The notes: generated by a model from the letters alone, not told the origin. Counted from the stretch's first letter, positions 5,750-11,499 are shown. The stretch: DNA of 11,572 nt from Candidatus Roizmanbacteria bacterium (GCA_026395455.1 JAPLYR010000096.1:22235-33806), one strand, 5' to 3'. Made by a program: numbers and translations.

Positions 5750-6691
5750 GTGAAGAATAATATTAAGGTTGCTCTCTTATCTCCTATTACGCACTCTATT
5801 CCCCCTATTGGATATGGACCATGGGAGTTGATTGTATACAATCTTGCTGAGTCGCTAGTTCATCTCGGAGTCGATGTCACTTTATTTGCAACAAAAAAAA
5901 CCACCACGTCAGCAAAATTAGAATATATAGTGGACACTCCATTAAGTGAGGTTAATCAAAAACTGCATGCATCATTTTCTCAAAAACACATTGCATATGT
6001 GCTTTCTCAGTCAAAACGATTCGATATAATTCATAACCACTTTAATATCCACCCAGTACTTTCTGCTAAAACAATAAGGACTCCAATGGTTACAACCCTC
6101 CATGGAAGTGCATGTGAAAAAGTAAATGATCTCCATTACAAACAGTGTAAGAGTGAAAATTTTATTTCTATATCTTTTGCAGAAAGAAAGTTCATGCCAA
6201 ATTTAAACTATATTGGGAATGTGTATAATGGACTCGATTTCACGAAATATACAGTTAAAAGTAAGAAGGGTGAGTATTTTATATTTAGTGGAAGAATAGT
6301 AAAAGACAAAGGAATTCTCTCTGCGATTGAGTTCGCCCAACAAACAAAAATACCTCTAAAAATACTGGGGATTATTACCGATCAACAATTTTTTGATACA
6401 TCTGTAAGTCCTCATATTGACAATAAACTTATTACCTTCTTAGGTAATCTACCCACTTCTCAAGTGGTTATATTATTACAAAATGCAATTGCAACTTTGT
6501 GTTTTGTTGAATGGGATGAGCCTTTTGGGCTTTCTGCTCTTGACAGTCTTGCTAATGAGGCTATTAAAAGATTAAATGAGGTACAAAAAATAGATAGTGC
6601 TCAATGTTCCACATCTGCACGATTAAAATTCTCTCAGGAGATTATGGCTCAAAACTATTTGCAGTGCTATTTTAAATTATTAAAAAAATAA
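5750..6691 (+). CDS. GT4-type glycosyltransferase with internal loss in the donor-binding domain
   Basis: A 313-residue protein of the GT-B, GT4 type (glycosyl transferase 4-like N-terminal and group 1 C-terminal domains). The acceptor half shows PPIGYGPWELIVYNLAESL (18-36), DIIHNHF and TTLHGS. The donor half starts with FSGRIVKDKG (179-188, R182 and K187 as in GT4), then LKILG and the EWDEPFGL segment. In GT4 enzymes EPFGLxxxE is followed by ACGTPVIA, PE and a GxTGFL segment. Here EPFGLSALD carries D265 in place of the second Glu of EX7E, and SLA (266-268) runs straight into NEAIKRLNEV, which normally lies about 35 residues later. The rest of the C-terminus looks normal. The start is GTG at 5750. 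Catalysis is doubtful. Sugar donor and acceptor are unknown; exopolysaccharide or glycolipid synthesis would be typical. Confidence 0.85.
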   Translation: MKNNIKVALLSPITHSIPPIGYGPWELIVYNLAESLVHLGVDVTLFATKKTTTSAKLEYIVDTPLSEVNQKLHASFSQKHIAYVLSQSKRFDIIHNHFNIHPVLSAKTIRTPMVTTLHGSACEKVNDLHYKQCKSENFISISFAERKFMPNLNYIGNVYNGLDFTKYTVKSKKGEYFIFSGRIVKDKGILSAIEFAQQTKIPLKILGIITDQQFFDTSVSPHIDNKLITFLGNLPTSQVVILLQNAIATLCFVEWDEPFGLSALDSLANEAIKRLNEVQKIDSAQCSTSARLKFSQEIMAQNYLQCYFKLLKK

Positions 6692-6696
6692 TACTA

Positions 6697-7323
6697 TTAA
6701 GTCAGATCTGAAAAATCTCTCAATTCTTCCCATTGCTTTCTCATTTTTTCTGGATTAGCCTTTTCACCATCTATAAACTTTGCATATTGAGAATGTTGCT
6801 TCTCTACTCTCCGATAATATTTTATTGGGCACCAATATCGTTCCGTTCTCCCTCCTATTTCTGCGCTATATCGGATAAGGTTATTTACATAACTACAGTA
6901 GATACAATTTATTTTTTCCCAAGGATTAAGCCATGATAACAATTGGCGGTCATTAATAAAATATTCTCGATAATTGACAAGTGGGATCCCGTATAGACGG
7001 AAACACACTTGTTGATAGATTTCATTCGATTTATGAAAAATTACTGAAGGAAAAAACATTCCATAAATAAAAGGTGCACTTAAAAGATAGCGCCAATTAA
7101 TGGGGATTTGAATACGTTTATTATGATGCTCCCATAATTTAATATATTTTTTTGGAACGGCTATTTTTTTAAGATATCCATTACTTTCAAGAAGTTGCGT
7201 TAGTTTTTTGTTGAATGCATCTTTTGTTTCTTTTTGAAGCTCTATAAGCCTTTGAAGTGTCAACTGGCTATCAGCATATAACTCTGTTCTCATTTGGGTA
7301 AATCTTTTAGTTATGTCATCCAT
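6697..7323 (-). CDS. Conserved-looking hypothetical protein with CxxC and WCPIK motifs
   Basis: A 208-residue protein of unknown function. Residues 1-45 are predicted helical and charged, and may form a coiled coil. Around 78-96 is a hydrophobic stretch (LLSAPFIYGMFFPSVIF) that could be a membrane helix. The most distinctive part follows: GIPLVNYREYFINDR (112-126), CIYC (C140 and C143), a YVNNLI segment, then GGRTERYWCPIKYYR with C165. The pattern resembles hypothetical proteins I recall from proteobacteria, but I know no characterised member. Three fixed cysteines suggest metal binding, an Fe-S site or redox chemistry, all of which is inference. Its stop lies 5 bp from the convergent glycosyltransferase stop. 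Upstream is a 16-bp palindrome directly next to the ATG, and TATACT at 7347-7352 on the minus strand could be the -10. Confidence 0.85.
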   Translation of the reverse strand: MDDITKRFTQMRTELYADSQLTLQRLIELQKETKDAFNKKLTQLLESNGYLKKIAVPKKYIKLWEHHNKRIQIPINWRYLLSAPFIYGMFFPSVIFHKSNEIYQQVCFRLYGIPLVNYREYFINDRQLLSWLNPWEKINCIYCSYVNNLIRYSAEIGGRTERYWCPIKYYRRVEKQHSQYAKFIDGEKANPEKMRKQWEELRDFSDLT

Positions 7324-7339
7324 AGTTTAAATTTAAACT
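7324..7339. promoter_or_regulatory. 16-bp perfect palindrome adjoining the start codon
   Basis: AGTTTAAATTTAAACT is a perfect palindrome directly upstream of the minus-strand ATG at 7323 and downstream of a TATACT hexamer. It would lie in the 5' leader or at the transcription start. It is a candidate operator; AT-only composition lowers confidence. Confidence 0.4.
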
Positions 7340-7377
7340 GAAGCTTAGTATATAAGTTTTAAGAATAGATAGCTAGT

Positions 7378-7432
7378 CTGAAAGTTTTAAATTGAGATTA
7401 GTGAGGTAATGAATATTACCTCATACTTTCAG
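7378..7432. repeat. Nested inverted repeat (two perfect arms) in a divergent gap
   Basis: The inner arms TGAGGTAAT (7402-7410) and ATTACCTCA (7415-7423) are 9-bp perfect complements around GAAT. The outer arms CTGAAAGT (7378-7385) and ACTTTCAG (7425-7432) are also perfect. The outer and inner arms are separated by 16 nt on the left and 1 nt on the right. It lies just upstream of the promoter of the nucleotidyltransferase gene, inside the 161-bp gap between divergent genes. It could be a protein-binding site, or a terminator-like or structured RNA element; no T-run follows. Confidence 0.55.
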
Positions 7433-7438
7433 TATTAC

Positions 7439-7467
7439 ATGACAAAAGACTGTTGTGAGGCTATAAT
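7439..7467 (+). promoter_or_regulatory. Strong sigma-70-type promoter of the nucleotidyltransferase gene
   Basis: ATGACA (5 of 6 to TTGACA), a 17-bp spacer and a perfect TATAAT (7462-7467). The transcript would start near 7474, giving a leader of about 11 nt before the ATG at 7485. It lies 6 bp after the nested inverted repeat, so a protein bound there could affect polymerase. Confidence 0.6.
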
Positions 7468-7484
7468 TAGTAAACTACCTATAT

Positions 7485-8288
7485 ATGGTTGCTGAACTTT
7501 TATTAAAAATGGAGGAAAAGAGTGCATTACATAGCGTCCAAACGTTTGTAACTCATACTCTTGAACATCCTTTATTAAATGAAGAAACAAGAGAACGAAG
7601 AAAAATTTTTCCAAACAAGGTTACTGCGTTTTTATCTACTGGAGGTATTGATACGAGTAAATGTGCTATTGTTCCCTGGGGCGACTTTGTATGGAACTCA
7701 ACAAGTGAATCCGATTACGATATGGTCATTCTAACTACCGACTCGATAACCTCTAATCAAATATGGAATATCCAATTTACATCGCCCGAAATGGACATCA
7801 AAGGTGTCTCGGCTATCGACAGAATAAAATCTATAAATGATGGCTGGCCCTATGTCCCATTATTCATTCCTGATGAATATATAACTGGAAATTTGGATCT
7901 AGTACATAGGGCACGAATGATGTTAACTGCTGGAGATCCTGAAACCCGACGCAAGTATGAAAAGATGGCTCCTTTGATTTTTAATAATTTTTTTCGTAAT
8001 TGGCAATCGATGGATTGGTATAGATATAGTGACCCTCAAACACAAGATAAGAGAGCTATTCATTTTAATAGATTATTAAATGAAAGAGCCTCCCAAACTC
8101 ATAATCCAGAAGGTTGGAAGACTGCATTTTTAGATAATCTTGCCACATTTAAAATTCCCGACTTTGAAACCTACCGCGATGCAATGACAGAGTCATCAGG
8201 CGCGCTGCAACTACTGTCCAGCTATAAAAACCAAGGTATTCTTCCCTCTACGACTTCATCCCAATATGTCTCTCCAATTTCTGTTTAG
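7485..8288 (+). CDS. Nucleotidyltransferase-fold (pol-beta type) protein
   Basis: A 267-residue protein with a nucleotidyltransferase signature at 64-82: PWGDFVWNSTSESDYDMVI. D77 and D79 are placed as the two metal-binding carboxylates after a G-x(9-13)-DxD pattern, and D104 (EMDIKG) is a possible third. The usual Gly-Ser is Gly-Asp (G66, D67), a departure from the canonical motif. The C-terminal half is mostly helical (NWQSMDWYRYSDP, RLLNERASQ) and matches no family I recognise. Members of this fold move nucleotides onto RNA, proteins or antibiotics. No HEPN or MNT-type toxin partner lies next to it, and the protein is longer than a minimal MNT antitoxin. Substrate unknown. A strong promoter precedes it; the ATG at 7485 has no Shine-Dalgarno. 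Its stop faces the PQ-loop gene 13 bp away. Confidence 0.8.
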   Translation: MVAELLLKMEEKSALHSVQTFVTHTLEHPLLNEETRERRKIFPNKVTAFLSTGGIDTSKCAIVPWGDFVWNSTSESDYDMVILTTDSITSNQIWNIQFTSPEMDIKGVSAIDRIKSINDGWPYVPLFIPDEYITGNLDLVHRARMMLTAGDPETRRKYEKMAPLIFNNFFRNWQSMDWYRYSDPQTQDKRAIHFNRLLNERASQTHNPEGWKTAFLDNLATFKIPDFETYRDAMTESSGALQLLSSYKNQGILPSTTSSQYVSPISV

Positions 8289-8290
8289 TT

Positions 8291-8306
8291 ATTAAAAGGT
8301 TTTAAT
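8291..8306. terminator. Weak AT-only inverted repeat between convergent genes
   Basis: ATTAAAA (8291-8297) and TTTTAAT (8300-8306) pair around GG. A T-run follows at about 8310-8316 on the plus strand. The stem has no GC pairs, so this is at best a weak intrinsic terminator for the nucleotidyltransferase gene. It overlaps the stop of the facing gene. Confidence 0.25.
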
Positions 8307-8586
8307 TAGTTTTTTTCTTTCGATAGAGAAAGATTTGATAGACGACTGCTCCCGTTGTAATAATTCCTAGCCCTTGTCCAAAAACGAGCACCATATCTTT
8401 CTGCAGAACACCATGAAGCGTCCATAAGACATATACAAGGAAAGATAAAATATAAAAGGAAGTTGAAACTCCTTCTGTTGACTTTCTTTTATAATTTTTG
8501 TGTATCTGATCTGGAAAACCTACAACTTTTACTAGAATAGAAAGAATTGTTGTTAAAAATCCAATAATGAGAGCAAAGTTTACCAT
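8302..8586 (-). CDS. PQ-loop / SemiSWEET-like small membrane transporter
   Basis: A 94-residue protein with three TM helices (about 4-24, 43-62 and 67-87), the size of a single SemiSWEET half-transporter. The conserved core after TM1 is VVGFPDQIHKNYKRKSTEGV, then STSFYILSFLVYVLWTLHGV, as in MtN3/PQ-loop proteins; the usual PQ pair reads PDQ here. TM3 starts FGQGLGIITTG, where SemiSWEETs normally have an Asn (NAxT), so sugar binding is not assured. SemiSWEETs work as dimers for facilitated sugar diffusion. It is divergent from the methyltransferase. An extended -10 lies 5 nt before the ATG, so the mRNA is probably leaderless. A general PQ-loop protein of unknown substrate is the safer name. 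Confidence 0.87.
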   Translation of the reverse strand: MVNFALIIGFLTTILSILVKVVGFPDQIHKNYKRKSTEGVSTSFYILSFLVYVLWTLHGVLQKDMVLVFGQGLGIITTGAVVYQIFLYRKKKTN

Positions 8587-8591
8587 TCCAA

Positions 8592-8600
8592 ATTATAGCA
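8592..8600 (-). promoter_or_regulatory. Extended -10 of the PQ-loop gene
   Basis: On the minus strand TGC precedes a perfect TATAAT (8597 down to 8592). Only 5 nt separate it from the ATG at 8586, so transcription would start at or next to the start codon. No clear -35. Confidence 0.5.
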
Positions 8601-8678
8601 AGTTTAATATATTCATTAATATATATTATTAAAAATAATCTGATTAATACTGCTATGACAGCCTAAAGTAGTGTTAAA

Positions 8679-8687
8679 TGTTATAAT
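8679..8687 (+). promoter_or_regulatory. Extended -10 of the methyltransferase gene
   Basis: TGT followed by a perfect TATAAT (8682-8687), 8 nt before the ATG at 8696. This predicts a leader of 0-2 nt. An ATGACA hexamer at 8655-8660 is 21 bp away, too far for a good -35. Confidence 0.5.
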
Positions 8688-8695
8688 TATAGGAT

Positions 8696-9694
8696 ATGTA
8701 TGGCTATAGAGAACAAATGCGCGCATCCATAGATAGTCTGACAAGGCAATTTGGAAACCCAAAAAATCTTGGGAGGATAACTCCTACTGAGGGCCTTGAA
8801 ATAATGGATGTACAGAGAATTCCGGTTGCTCGAGCAAGAACAAAAATTGTTGGGAATTATATCGACCGTCTAGGTCTTGAAGGAAAAAATATTTTAGAGA
8901 TTGGCTCTGGTACAGGAGATCTGTACCGACTTATAAAGGCAACAGGGAAACATGTTGATCTGTCTCTTTCAGATATAAAACCAGAGAGAGTAAAAAGCCA
9001 TATTGGGAATGAAATTCCTGTAAAAAGGCTTGATTTAAATAGATTAGACTTACCCGATTCTTCACAGGAAATTATAATTGTCTCAAACTTGCTCGATCAA
9101 TTTGAACAATTTGAACCACCTCTTTCTGAAATTCAAAGAGTACTTACACCTGGAGGGATACTTATAACTCTCACTGATCTAGCTCCTGACGAATTTGTTT
9201 TTTTTAAAAGACATGCTGACTCTTATATTCTCCCTTTTGTACAAAATCAAAAAAATATAACTTCAATTCCCTATGTCGTTATGACTGCAGAACAAGCTGA
9301 ACAATTTGGGAACCTACAACCACCAGCATTAAAAGAATTTTGGTTTGCATATATGGATTTAAAAGAACCCTGGGAAAGAGCATTAGTTACAAGAATCTCT
9401 CATAATCAGCAGATAAAAGCACTCCAACATAATATGTTGATGCTCCATATGCAAAAAGGTCTTGGATTTGAACCAAAAATTATTGATTCCCCAGCTGAGT
9501 TCCATATTGAAGTAGGAAAAGCGATGGAGAAAGTGGGTTTTGAAAATGTAGATATAAATCTAGAAAGAGAAGAAATTGTTGGACCTCCAGAACGGAGACA
9601 AAAAGCCAGTATGGAATATAATCATGCATTTAGTAAATTAATTGAAACTTCAAATCCTACTTTGCAGTCTAACGTAAAAGAGATTGCGCTTTAA
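8696..9694 (+). CDS. SAM-dependent class I methyltransferase with large insert
   Basis: A 332-residue Rossmann-fold methyltransferase. Motif I is ILEIGSGTGDLY (66-77), the post-I acidic residue is in LSDIKPERV (D93), and LDLPDSSQEIIIVSNLLDQF (117-136) covers motifs II/III. LTPGGILITLTDLAPDEF (150-167) is the typical strand-5 region. In ordinary members the last two strands follow soon after, but the matching GFENVDINLEREEIV segment comes only at about 278-292. About 110 residues, rich in Gln, Glu and aromatics, lie between and may form a substrate lid or cap. Substrate (small molecule, lipid or protein) is unknown. It stands alone, divergent from the PQ-loop gene, and its last 45 bp overlap the convergent His-rich gene. 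No Shine-Dalgarno; probably leaderless. Confidence 0.88.
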   Translation: MYGYREQMRASIDSLTRQFGNPKNLGRITPTEGLEIMDVQRIPVARARTKIVGNYIDRLGLEGKNILEIGSGTGDLYRLIKATGKHVDLSLSDIKPERVKSHIGNEIPVKRLDLNRLDLPDSSQEIIIVSNLLDQFEQFEPPLSEIQRVLTPGGILITLTDLAPDEFVFFKRHADSYILPFVQNQKNITSIPYVVMTAEQAEQFGNLQPPALKEFWFAYMDLKEPWERALVTRISHNQQIKALQHNMLMLHMQKGLGFEPKIIDSPAEFHIEVGKAMEKVGFENVDINLEREEIVGPPERRQKASMEYNHAFSKLIETSNPTLQSNVKEIAL

Positions 9695-9928
9695 ATACGT
9701 AAGCAATTTAAACATGAGAATTGCTGGCCAAAAGATGGATTTTCCAATCCCCATCATAACTGCTGTAAATGTTGTAGCGCCTTTTAAGAAGTAAAAGAGT
9801 GCTCCGATTACACCAAGACCATATATTGGGTTACCCGTACCATGACCATGATGTTGATGATGTTTGAATATATTTTTATTTTTACAACATTCTCCTGGGG
9901 TTTTTTCTTCTGAATTATCTTTATTCAT
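9650..9928 (-). CDS. Small membrane protein with Cys/His-rich N-terminus
   Basis: A 92-residue protein. Residues 1-33 are hydrophilic and carry a Cys pair (C14, C15) and a His cluster, HHQHHGHG (23-30). From NPIYGLGVIGALFYFLKGATTF (33-54) to MGIGKSIFWPAILMFKLLTYLK (59-80) it resembles small two-helix membrane proteins that I recall as common in CPR and related genomes; their function is not known to me. The His/Cys cluster could bind Ni, Cu or Zn, as a chaperone or store, which is inference. The C-terminal 12 residues come from DNA shared with the 3' end of the convergent methyltransferase gene. The start at 9928 is supported by a TATAAT hexamer 6 nt upstream, within the gap after the DUF1801 gene. 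Confidence 0.75.
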   Translation of the reverse strand: MNKDNSEEKTPGECCKNKNIFKHHQHHGHGTGNPIYGLGVIGALFYFLKGATTFTAVMMGIGKSIFWPAILMFKLLTYLKRNLFYVRLQSRI

Positions 9929-9934
9929 AGTTTA

Positions 9935-9940
9935 ATTATA
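9935..9940 (-). promoter_or_regulatory. -10 hexamer of the His-rich membrane protein gene
   Basis: A perfect TATAAT on the minus strand, 6 nt before the ATG at 9928 and just past the stop of the DUF1801 gene. It suggests independent, leaderless transcription of the small gene. No TGn extension. Confidence 0.4.
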
Positions 9941-9946
9941 ATCTAA

Positions 9947-10309
9947 TTATTTTCCTAAATTTTCCTTTACTCTAAATTTAACTATTCTTTTTATTAAATC
10001 TAGTGGCAAGGGCACATTCATTGGAAATTGAATTGTCCCCTTTGTCAGTTTATATTGTGATAATTCACTTTTAAATGCATCTATACCTGAAGGAGATGGA
10101 TAAAATCCAATATGATTTTTATAAGCTGCAAAGTGAACTAGATTGCCGTTTAATTTGAATGTAGGTATCCCATAAGCTATTGTCTCTTCTGCGTTTGGTA
10201 CGATTTTTTTGATCGTCTTCCTTAAACTTTCTAATATTAGTTGTATTTTTTTAGGAAATGTTTGTATGTATAAATCAATTGTCCTTATTGTTGCTTTATG
10301 GGTATCCAT
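9947..10309 (-). CDS. DUF1801 / YdhG-like protein
   Basis: A 120-residue DUF1801 protein. Diagnostic segments are TIDLYIQTFPKKIQLILESLR, then IKKIVPNAEETIAYGIPTFKLNG (about 33-55), HFAAYKNHIGFYPSPSGI and the C-terminal TKGTIQFPMNVPLPLDLIKRIVKFRV. The fold resembles the frataxin-like B. subtilis Fra/YdhG group, for which an iron-chaperone role has been proposed, but most DUF1801 members are uncharacterised. The start was set at the ATG at 10309. An upstream in-frame TTG at 10372 would add 21 residues and overlap the SRPBCC gene by 46 bp, and the family normally begins close to this Met. It lies 17 bp downstream of the SRPBCC gene and is probably cotranscribed with it. Confidence 0.88.
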   Translation of the reverse strand: MDTHKATIRTIDLYIQTFPKKIQLILESLRKTIKKIVPNAEETIAYGIPTFKLNGNLVHFAAYKNHIGFYPSPSGIDAFKSELSQYKLTKGTIQFPMNVPLPLDLIKRIVKFRVKENLGK

Positions 10310-10326
10310 GGGTTGAAAAGAAAAAA

Positions 10327-10773
10327 CTATTTTTCTGCCAATCCTTTGAGTATAAATAATGCTTTTGGCCAAGCATCTTTCATATAGGAGACAAAGTCAT
10401 TGGTTGTATCCACTTCTATCATTACTTCAGTCTTCCCTATCACGTCCATGAATCTATATTTCTCATAACCAACCCATTTTTTCGCTTCACTGCTAGTTGT
10501 GTCTTCTACTCCATCAGTCACTAGTCCAACATGTTTAATTGAGATTAATTCATATGGAATACTGTCTGCAACTTCACTGGTCATTCCACCCATTTTTCCA
10601 TCCTCACCCGGAGCTAAAAATTGCATTTTTGTATCTTTATTCCAATTTCCCACAAAATGCGAGCCTGGCATAAATATAGCTGCCCATTCACGATATGTTT
10701 TGTCTCCTAACATTACCTCCCAAACTTTTTTCTTTGGTGCATTGATTTGAATAGAAAAATGAAGTGTTTTCAT
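10327..10773 (-). CDS. SRPBCC / AHSA1-type lipid-binding-fold protein
   Basis: A 148-residue START/Bet v1-fold protein of the SRPBCC (AHSA1-like) class. Recognised parts are the N-terminal FSIQINAPKKKVWEVMLGDKTYREW, where the family has a first strand followed by the KVW helix. Further on are GSHFVGNWNKDTKMQFLAPG, GGMTSEVADSIPYELISIKHVG and the C-terminal helix DAWPKALFILKGLAE. The fold encloses a hydrophobic pocket for a lipid or other small ligand; neither a ligand nor an enzymatic activity can be deduced. Genes of this family often travel with DUF1801 genes as small accessory clusters, as here. An extended -10 lies 7 nt before the ATG at 10773, so the two-gene unit probably starts without a leader. 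Confidence 0.9.
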   Translation of the reverse strand: MKTLHFSIQINAPKKKVWEVMLGDKTYREWAAIFMPGSHFVGNWNKDTKMQFLAPGEDGKMGGMTSEVADSIPYELISIKHVGLVTDGVEDTTSSEAKKWVGYEKYRFMDVIGKTEVMIEVDTTNDFVSYMKDAWPKALFILKGLAEK

Positions 10774-10780
10774 AATATAA

Positions 10781-10789
10781 AGTTTAGCA
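10781..10789 (-). promoter_or_regulatory. Putative extended -10 of the SRPBCC-DUF1801 unit
   Basis: On the minus strand TGC precedes TAAACT (10786 down to 10781), which ends 7 nt before the ATG at 10773. No clear -35. Confidence 0.35.
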
Positions 10790-10822
10790 TAAGAAATGCA
10801 TTACTCCATGGATTTACCATTT

Positions 10823-11038
10823 TTAAAATAGTTTTTCTTGATATGTCTTAGTCGCGAGTTTTATTAATGACTCTTTCTCAATTTGTCGAATTCTCTCGTA
10901 TGAGACTTTATATTTTTTTCCGATGAGTTTTAATTTTTTTCCTTTTAAACGAAGTGATAAAACATCTGCCTCTTTCGGTTTTAACCTATGAGTCTTTTTT
11001 ACAAATTCGGTAAAGTATATAAGTGTTCGATTGGACAT
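10823..11038 (-). CDS. Stand-alone sigma-70 region 4-like HTH protein
   Basis: A 71-residue protein made almost wholly of a sigma-factor region-4-like helix-turn-helix. LKPKEADVLSLRLKGKKLKLIG (19-40) corresponds to the L-xx-(K/R)E-xx-VLxLR...LxxIG part of region 4.1/4.2. YKVSYERIRQIEKESLIKL (43-61) is the recognition helix pattern (VSxERIRQIExxALxKL). Regions 1 to 3 are absent, and no adjoining ORF could supply them. In complete sigma factors this domain binds the -35 element and the beta flap. A free copy could be a transcription regulator, an anti- or co-sigma, or a remnant. Its own promoter is well placed: TTGAAT, an 18-bp spacer and TATAAT, with 11 nt to the ATG at 11038. Confidence 0.85.
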   Translation of the reverse strand: MSNRTLIYFTEFVKKTHRLKPKEADVLSLRLKGKKLKLIGKKYKVSYERIRQIEKESLIKLATKTYQEKLF

Positions 11039-11049
11039 TTTCTGTAGGC

Positions 11050-11079
11050 ATTATACATCTAATCTTCAGATTGATTCAA
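11050..11079 (-). promoter_or_regulatory. Promoter of the sigma-region-4-like gene
   Basis: On the minus strand TTGAAT (11079-11074), an 18-bp spacer and a perfect TATAAT (11055-11050), 11 nt before the ATG. This leaves a leader of about 5 nt. Confidence 0.5.
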
Positions 11080-11121
11080 TAACGCGAGTTTGAATTGCTT
11101 TTTTTCAAATAAATGAGAATG

Positions 11122-11433
11122 TCATTTCTTTCCTATAGAAGTGAGAAAAAGAAAAATAAAAAATGCGATAGTTATACATCCAAAGATAAAGAGTGTATGT
11201 AAAAACAAGTGTAGGGATTGTTTCTTTTTTCCATCAAAGTATAAAACAAATGGTTGATAGAAAAATAAATATCCCATAGTGACTGCAGAAAATGTAAATA
11301 AAGAGATAAGCGCGGCAGGCGCAAGAACTGAGTTATTCCCAAATTTAAGAATGGTTCCAAAATAAAGAATAAATGAAACAACAAGGATATATAAAACTGC
11401 GAGGATTGCGTTTATATATGGCTTTTTTGTCAT
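11122..11433 (-). CDS. Small three-TM membrane protein of unknown function
   Basis: A 103-residue membrane protein with TM helices at about 8-28, 36-58 and 74-98. Recognisable pieces are the start MTKKPYINAILAVLYI, SVLAPAALISLFTFSAVTMGY (35-55), FFYQPFVLYFDGKKKQSL (57-74) and a very hydrophobic last helix. I recall similar small proteins in CPR genomes, always annotated as hypothetical, and no function is known to me. It appears to be transcribed alone: the sigma-like gene 83 bp downstream has its own promoter. The ATG at 11433 follows an extended -10 by 7 nt and has no upstream Shine-Dalgarno. No signal peptide other than TM1. Confidence 0.83.
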   Translation of the reverse strand: MTKKPYINAILAVLYILVVSFILYFGTILKFGNNSVLAPAALISLFTFSAVTMGYLFFYQPFVLYFDGKKKQSLHLFLHTLFIFGCITIAFFIFLFLTSIGKK

Positions 11434-11440
11434 GGAGAAC

Positions 11441-11449
11441 AGTATAGCA
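11441..11449 (-). promoter_or_regulatory. Extended -10 of the three-TM protein gene
   Basis: On the minus strand TGC precedes TATACT (11446 down to 11441), 7 nt before the ATG at 11433. A leaderless start is predicted. No clear -35. Confidence 0.45.
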
Positions 11450-11499
11450 AATAGTTAAATTGTCTTAATTCTCTCTTTGAGTGCTTCCTACTATAAAAT

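Noticed and set aside
7378..7432. CRISPR repeat or insertion-sequence end
   Set aside because: A single copy, with no spacer array, transposase gene or target duplication anywhere in the window.
7485..8288. MNT antitoxin of a HEPN-MNT toxin-antitoxin pair
   Set aside because: The protein is about twice the size of minimal MNT antitoxins, and no HEPN-like gene adjoins it on the same strand.
10310..10372. DUF1801 start at TTG 10372
   Set aside because: It would overlap the SRPBCC gene by 46 bp, and the extra 21 residues do not belong to the family.
10499..10750. An 83-codon plus-strand ORF opposite the SRPBCC gene
   Set aside because: Antisense shadow with no recognisable motif; the minus-strand protein fits SRPBCC throughout.
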